Shown piece by piece: positions 4,182-7,802 of a DNA stretch of 7,802 nt. The number at the start of each line of letters is the position of its first letter. The stretch's first letter is position 1. A program made the position numbers and the translations under genes. Origin of the DNA: Oscillospiraceae bacterium (GTDB lineage: Bacteria > Bacillota > Clostridia > Oscillospirales > UBA929); assembly GCA_031271325.1 (NCBI GenBank), contig JAISVY010000122.1, positions 1-7,802 on the forward strand, written 5' to 3'. Under the pieces are notes generated by a model. That model saw only the letters and a list, made by a program, of their open reading frames with translations. It made no database searches and was not told the origin of the DNA.

Positions 4182-6488
4182 CTACGTAGAACACATACCG
4201 TCGCTCAGCGTCCGAATTTTATCCATGAAATCGGCGCGGATTTCTTCGGCCAGCTCCTCGCTGGCTCCCTCGGCGACAATGCGCAGGGAACGGCGGCTGG
4301 GCAGGGGTGCGACGCGTACCCATCCGCCGTGCGTGCGGGCGCGTATGCCTTCCACCAGCTCCGCGTTGGGGTTCTGCCGCGCAAGCTCGCGCATGACGGC
4401 TCCCTGATCGGTATCGATCGGCACCTCGCCGGCGGAGAGGAAGAACGCGGGGAGCGCTTCGTTCAGTTCCCGGAGCGTGGTTCGGAGTTTGCGGCATCCG
4501 TGGATCAAACGCGCCGCCAGAAAGACCGGGTCGCGCATATACGGCTGGTGAACCAGCAGGGAGCGGGCTTTTTCGCCGTCGCGTTCCGCGCGGAAGACGC
4601 GTACGCCCTGCCGCGCCGCGATGTCCTCCAGACAGGCCGGAGCGTCGTAGGGCAGACAGAGCTGCGCCGTTCCGCAGGCGGCTTCGATTAAGATCATCAT
4701 GCCGAGCAGGCGGGGTAAATCCGCTTTCGGACAATTCCCGAGATCTGCGGATAAAGACAAGCCGCTGATTTGGAAAATGGGTCCATCGTCTTTGCCGCGG
4801 GAGACGCATCCGGCGGCGCTCAGTGCGCGGCGCAGGATGTCCGCGTCCGCGCCGCCGCCCGAAACCGACGCCGTGACGGGCGTAAGCCCGTTCGCCGCCC
4901 AGCAGGGCGGCGCGGCCGCGGCGGCGGCGTAGTCTTCCGCGAGACCGGATACCGTGCGGAAGGGGCGCAGCGCCTGCGGGTCGGCCAGTTCCGCGTCGCC
5001 GTGCAGTGTATGGGATTCCAGCTTGCGCTCCAGAACACGCCCCGGAGGGAGCCCGTCCCGGTCAGAGAAATGGAGGACGAGCCGCCTCCCCTCTTGCCGG
5101 ACGAAGATGCTCAGCGGAATGGCGTATATCCGTCCGGCAAAGGCGGCGCAGGACGGCGTCAGTGCGTCGGTGCGGATAACGCAGGCTCCGCCCGCCGTGA
5201 CGCCCGCTTCCAGCGCGAGCGCGGCAAGGCTCGCGGCCTCGCCCCCCTGCCAAGACAAAGCAATTTCTTCTTTTACGGCCAGCGCCGCAGAGAGTCCGAG
5301 TTTCAGGCAGAAGTCGGGCGTTATATCGACGTGCGGCAGCCCCCGCACCGTTCCGCCGCCGTCAAAGACCGCTCCGCGCAGAACCTGTCCCCGGCTGACG
5401 CTGCCCGATACCCGCGCCCCGGACTCGATGCGCTTGCGCGGCCAGATGCGCGTCCCTTCCAGCACGTCGGCGTTCTCGCCGATCACCGCGCGTTCGCCGA
5501 CAGCCGCGCCTTCGCGCACCGAAGCGCCCTCTTTCAGGATTGCGCCGCGCCCGATAAACGCGCCCCGGCAGGAAGCCCGCGCCTCCAGCACCGCGCCGTC
5601 CAGCACGCAGAATTCCGCCGAAGCGCCGTCGCCGAGACGGCTCCCTTCTCCGATCACAGCGTAGGGACCAACCGTGACATCCTGCCCGAGCGTAACGCTG
5701 CGCCCGATATAACTCGGCTGCGCGACCGTAAGACCGGGTATTGCGGGCGGCGGCGGGCATACGGGCAGGTCGAGGCGCGCCTTGCCGTTCAGCACGTCGC
5801 GGCAGCATTGCAGGTACGCGCCGCTGTCACCGATGTCGCACCAATACCTATCCGATACATAGCCGTATAGGCTCATGTTGTCACGCAGCATCTGCGGGAA
5901 GAGGTCGCGGGCGAAGTCGAAGGCGGTTTGGGGGGGAATACGCCGCAAAGCCCCGGGCGAAAGAATGTAGATACCCGTATTGACAGTGTCGGTAAACACC
6001 TGCCCGTGAGACGGCTTTTCGATAAAGTTCGTGACCCGGCCGCCGGTGTCCGTCATCACAAGACCGTATTCCAGCACATTCGGGCGGCGGGAGAGGACAA
6101 GGGTCGCGTCGGCGCGGCGCGAACGGTGGTATTCCCAAGCGGCGGTGAGGTCGATATCCGTAACGGCGTCGCCGGAGAGCACGAGAACCGTCCCGTCTAA
6201 AAAGCCGTCCATCGCGGCGCGTACGCCCCCGGCCGTGCCCAACGGTTCCTTCTCGGTGCTGTAACGGAGATTCACGCCCTTCGCCGTGCCGTCGCCGAAA
6301 TAATCGGTGATTTTCTGCGGCATGGTTTGCAGCGTGATGTGTATATCGGTAAATCCGTGGCGGCGTAAAAGCTCAATCCCGTACTCCATCACGGGTTTGT
6401 CAAAGAAGCGCACCATCGGTTTGGGACATTCGGCGCTGATCGGGCGCAAACGCGTACCGGCTCCGCCGGCCAGCATGACGGCTCTCAA
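4182..6488 (-). CDS. Sugar-1-phosphate nucleotidyltransferase fused to a degenerate phosphomannomutase-like half (mannose-1-phosphate guanylyltransferase type)
   Basis: The 768-aa product begins with a nucleotidyltransferase domain (residues 1 to about 240): LAGGAGTRLRP at 6-16, PKP at 22-24, SGDAVTDID at about 105-113, EKP at 157-159 and WCDIGD near 216-221. It should transfer a nucleotide from NTP (GTP or another) to a sugar-1-phosphate, giving a nucleotide sugar for cell-surface polysaccharide. Hexapeptide left-handed-helix repeats follow (about 255-370, IGRSVTLGQDVTVGPYAVIG-like). The remaining ~390 residues match the layout of a phosphohexomutase but lack its TASHNP phosphoserine loop, its DGDxDR metal site and its SGTEP phosphate loop, so this half is probably structural or regulatory. 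Similar long fusions are usually named mannose-1-phosphate guanyltransferase in Firmicutes and cyanobacteria; the true sugar is uncertain. I chose a TTG start at 6488 because GGAGG (6501-6497) is eight bases upstream and the motif then begins at the family's usual distance. An ATG at 6515 would add nine residues. The gene is very GC-rich. Confidence 0.88.
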   Translation of the reverse strand: MRAVMLAGGAGTRLRPISAECPKPMVRFFDKPVMEYGIELLRRHGFTDIHITLQTMPQKITDYFGDGTAKGVNLRYSTEKEPLGTAGGVRAAMDGFLDGTVLVLSGDAVTDIDLTAAWEYHRSRRADATLVLSRRPNVLEYGLVMTDTGGRVTNFIEKPSHGQVFTDTVNTGIYILSPGALRRIPPQTAFDFARDLFPQMLRDNMSLYGYVSDRYWCDIGDSGAYLQCCRDVLNGKARLDLPVCPPPPAIPGLTVAQPSYIGRSVTLGQDVTVGPYAVIGEGSRLGDGASAEFCVLDGAVLEARASCRGAFIGRGAILKEGASVREGAAVGERAVIGENADVLEGTRIWPRKRIESGARVSGSVSRGQVLRGAVFDGGGTVRGLPHVDITPDFCLKLGLSAALAVKEEIALSWQGGEAASLAALALEAGVTAGGACVIRTDALTPSCAAFAGRIYAIPLSIFVRQEGRRLVLHFSDRDGLPPGRVLERKLESHTLHGDAELADPQALRPFRTVSGLAEDYAAAAAAPPCWAANGLTPVTASVSGGGADADILRRALSAAGCVSRGKDDGPIFQISGLSLSADLGNCPKADLPRLLGMMILIEAACGTAQLCLPYDAPACLEDIAARQGVRVFRAERDGEKARSLLVHQPYMRDPVFLAARLIHGCRKLRTTLRELNEALPAFFLSAGEVPIDTDQGAVMRELARQNPNAELVEGIRARTHGGWVRVAPLPSRRSLRIVAEGASEELAEEIRADFMDKIRTLSDGMCST

Positions 6489-6604
6489 ATAATCATCCTC
6501 CCGGTGTTGGCTCATCAGCCTGCAGGGTTGTTGCGCTTCGGGTCGAAAAGGAGTTGTTCAGCAGTTCTCAGTTATGCAATGATAGTCCGTATGGGGTGAA
6601 TATC
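6489..6604. other. Divergent promoter region
   Basis: This 116-base gap separates the divergent nucleotidyltransferase and threonine ammonia-lyase genes and must hold both starts unless they are read from elsewhere. For the plus strand the best pair is TTGTTC (6554-6559) and AATGAT (6578-6583), 18 bases apart, which is a weak match. No clear minus-strand pair is visible. The gap is too short for a T-box leader and I see no transcription-factor palindrome. Confidence 0.4.
6497..6501 (-). promoter_or_regulatory. Ribosome binding site deciding a TTG start
   Basis: A perfect GGAGG lies eight bases before the TTG at 6488, which opens the protein as (M)RAVMLAGGAG, the usual form for this family. 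The site lies inside the nine codons that an ATG start at 6515 would add, and that ATG has no comparable site. Confidence 0.7.
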
Positions 6605-7802
6605 ATGTCTGAACAGACCGTAACGCTTAAAGACGTGCTTGCCGCGCGGGAGACCGTGGGCGCTTTCGCCAGACATACGGATTTGCTTCCCGCGCCGGTG
6701 TCGGTTTTCGGGGAGAACAGCGGCATCTTTGTAAAGGCCGAGAATTTACAGCGCACGGGGTCTTTCAAGGTGCGCGGCGCGTATAACCGCATGGCGGCGC
6801 TGACCAGGGGCGAACGCGCGGCGGGGGTTATCTGTGCGTCCGCAGGGAATCACGCCCAGGGCGTGGCGCTTGCCGCGCGGCAGCTTGGTATAAGCGCCTA
6901 CGTCGTAATGCCGTCCGGCGCGCCCATTTCCAAGGCAGAGGCGACGCGCGCTTACGGCGCGCAGATTATACTGTCCGGGGAATCCTATGACGACGCTTAC
7001 GCGGCGGCGCTTGATCTTCAGAGAGAGCGCGGCCTTTTTTTCGTCCACGCCTTCGAGGACGCGCGCGTTATCGCGGGGCAGGGGACAATAGGGCTTGAGA
7101 TACTGCATGACCGCCCGGATGTAAAAACCGTGATAATTCCGATTGGCGGCGGCGGGCTTGCGGCGGGGACCGCCCTTGCGTTAAAGGAGTCATGCCCCGG
7201 CGTACGCGTCATCGGCGCCGAGCCGGAAAACGCCGCGTCCATGCGCGCGTCCTTCGCCTTTGGCGCGCCCCGCGAGACTGCGCCCCGGCGCACTATCGCG
7301 GACGGGGTGGCGGTGGCGGTTCCCGGCCCGACGACTTACGCGCTGTGCAGGCGCTATTTGGACGGTATTGTCACCGTTTCTGAAAGCGAGATCGCGTCTG
7401 CCGTGCTTACGATGCTGGAACGCATGAAAATGGTCGCGGAGGGTGCGGGCGCGGTGGCGATGGCGGCGCTTATGTTCCGCGAAGAGCTGCGAAACGCCGA
7501 AGGCCCGACCGTGGCCGTCGTGTCTGGCGGCAATATCGACGTAAACGTCCTTGGGCGCATTATCGACAGGGGGCTTGTGAACTCCGGCCGCCGCACCCGC
7601 CTGAGGACGGCCGTAACCGACAGACCCGGGCATCTTTCGGCCCTGCTTGACCTTCTGGCGAAGCAGGGCGCGAATATCCTCTCCGTATCCCACGACAGGC
7701 TTGCCGGAGGGCTTGAGTTCGGGCAAAGCGCGGTCGAGATAGAGATGGAAACGCGCGGCGCGGAGCATATAATCGCCGTTGAGAACGCGATTAAAGAAAA
7801 GG
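6605..7802 (+). CDS. ilvA: Threonine ammonia-lyase (threonine dehydratase), 3' end beyond window
   Basis: This PLP enzyme deaminates L-threonine to 2-oxobutanoate and ammonia, the entry to isoleucine synthesis or to threonine catabolism. The frame is open for 399 codons to the right edge without a stop. TGSFKVRGAYN (residues 51-61) contains the PLP lysine K55, SAGNHAQG (79-86) is the substrate and cofactor loop, and GGGGL (181-185) is the phosphate-binding loop. SGGNIDVN (307-314) closes the catalytic domain. From about 331 (RLRTAVTDRPGHLSALLDLL) an ACT domain begins, so this is the ~400-residue clostridial form with a short regulatory domain, and only a few residues should be missing. The ATG at 6605 has GGGGTG (6593-6598) six bases upstream. 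It is transcribed away from the nucleotidyltransferase, with no functional link visible. Serine dehydratase activity is also possible. The ACT domain suggests allosteric control, but whether the role is biosynthetic or catabolic cannot be told here. Confidence 0.93.
   Translation, partial: MSEQTVTLKDVLAARETVGAFARHTDLLPAPVSVFGENSGIFVKAENLQRTGSFKVRGAYNRMAALTRGERAAGVICASAGNHAQGVALAARQLGISAYVVMPSGAPISKAEATRAYGAQIILSGESYDDAYAAALDLQRERGLFFVHAFEDARVIAGQGTIGLEILHDRPDVKTVIIPIGGGGLAAGTALALKESCPGVRVIGAEPENAASMRASFAFGAPRETAPRRTIADGVAVAVPGPTTYALCRRYLDGIVTVSESEIASAVLTMLERMKMVAEGAGAVAMAALMFREELRNAEGPTVAVVSGGNIDVNVLGRIIDRGLVNSGRRTRLRTAVTDRPGHLSALLDLLAKQGANILSVSHDRLAGGLEFGQSAVEIEMETRGAEHIIAVENAIKEK

Noticed and set aside
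4770..5870. Plus-strand open frame of 366 codons, with further long frames at 4954-5664 and 5362-5808
   Set aside because: These lie opposite or out of frame with the nucleotidyltransferase gene. High GC at third positions removes stop codons from other frames. The peptides are Arg/Ala/Pro-rich and carry no family motif.
6746..7768. Minus-strand open frames antisense to the threonine ammonia-lyase gene
   Set aside because: The plus-strand frame has all PLP-enzyme motifs through its length. The minus frames are GC-rich shadows without ribosome binding sites.
1..7802. CRISPR array, insertion sequence or rRNA
   Set aside because: No regularly spaced direct repeats, no intact transposase with terminal inverted repeats, and no rRNA-like sequence were found on either strand.

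Overview
The window most likely comes from a Gram-positive, Clostridia-type (perhaps Oscillospirales-like) chromosome. Evidence: strong GGAGG-type ribosome binding sites, two genes that appear to start with TTG, intrinsic terminators with U-tracts, a tRNA with encoded CCA, and a remnant of a recombinase of the kind common in Clostridia. This placement is inferred from style, not from a marker gene. Base composition is uneven. The sugar nucleotidyltransferase and threonine ammonia-lyase genes on the right are very GC-rich, while the three-gene cassette in the middle is much closer to 45-50% GC.

Layout, left to right. At 1-134 (minus) is the edge of a serine recombinase lacking its catalytic domain. 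A strong hairpin follows at 171-207, then the nested terminator of a tRNA-Pro(TGG) gene (339-415, minus), which has its own near-consensus promoter. Positions 522-3889 (minus) hold a compact three-gene operon. It is transcribed from about 3916 leftwards: a 264-aa coiled-coil protein of unknown function, a 410-aa P-loop ATPase, and a 406-aa P-loop ATPase. Both ATPases resemble the BREX BrxD / DUF2791 family, and the two ATPase genes overlap by an ATGA. After a 292-base intergenic region with two GC-rich hairpins and two candidate promoters comes a long minus-strand gene (4182-6488). It encodes a sugar-1-phosphate nucleotidyltransferase fused to a hexapeptide-repeat segment and a degenerate phosphomannomutase-like half. 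Divergently on the plus strand, a threonine ammonia-lyase gene (ilvA-type, with the start of a C-terminal ACT domain) begins at 6605 and runs off the right edge.

The most interesting element is the operon at 522-3889. It pairs two different BrxD-like ATPases, one with a canonical D-E Walker B and one with D-N, and adds a small partner protein. It has none of the methyltransferase, PglZ-type phosphatase, Lon-like protease or helicase genes that usually accompany such ATPases in BREX or Shango. It lies beside a tRNA gene and a recombinase relic and differs in composition from the genes to its right, so it may be a horizontally acquired genome-defence or DNA-maintenance module. That role is inference; the ATPase assignments rest on visible motifs. 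The nucleotidyltransferase and ilvA look like ordinary chromosomal metabolism.
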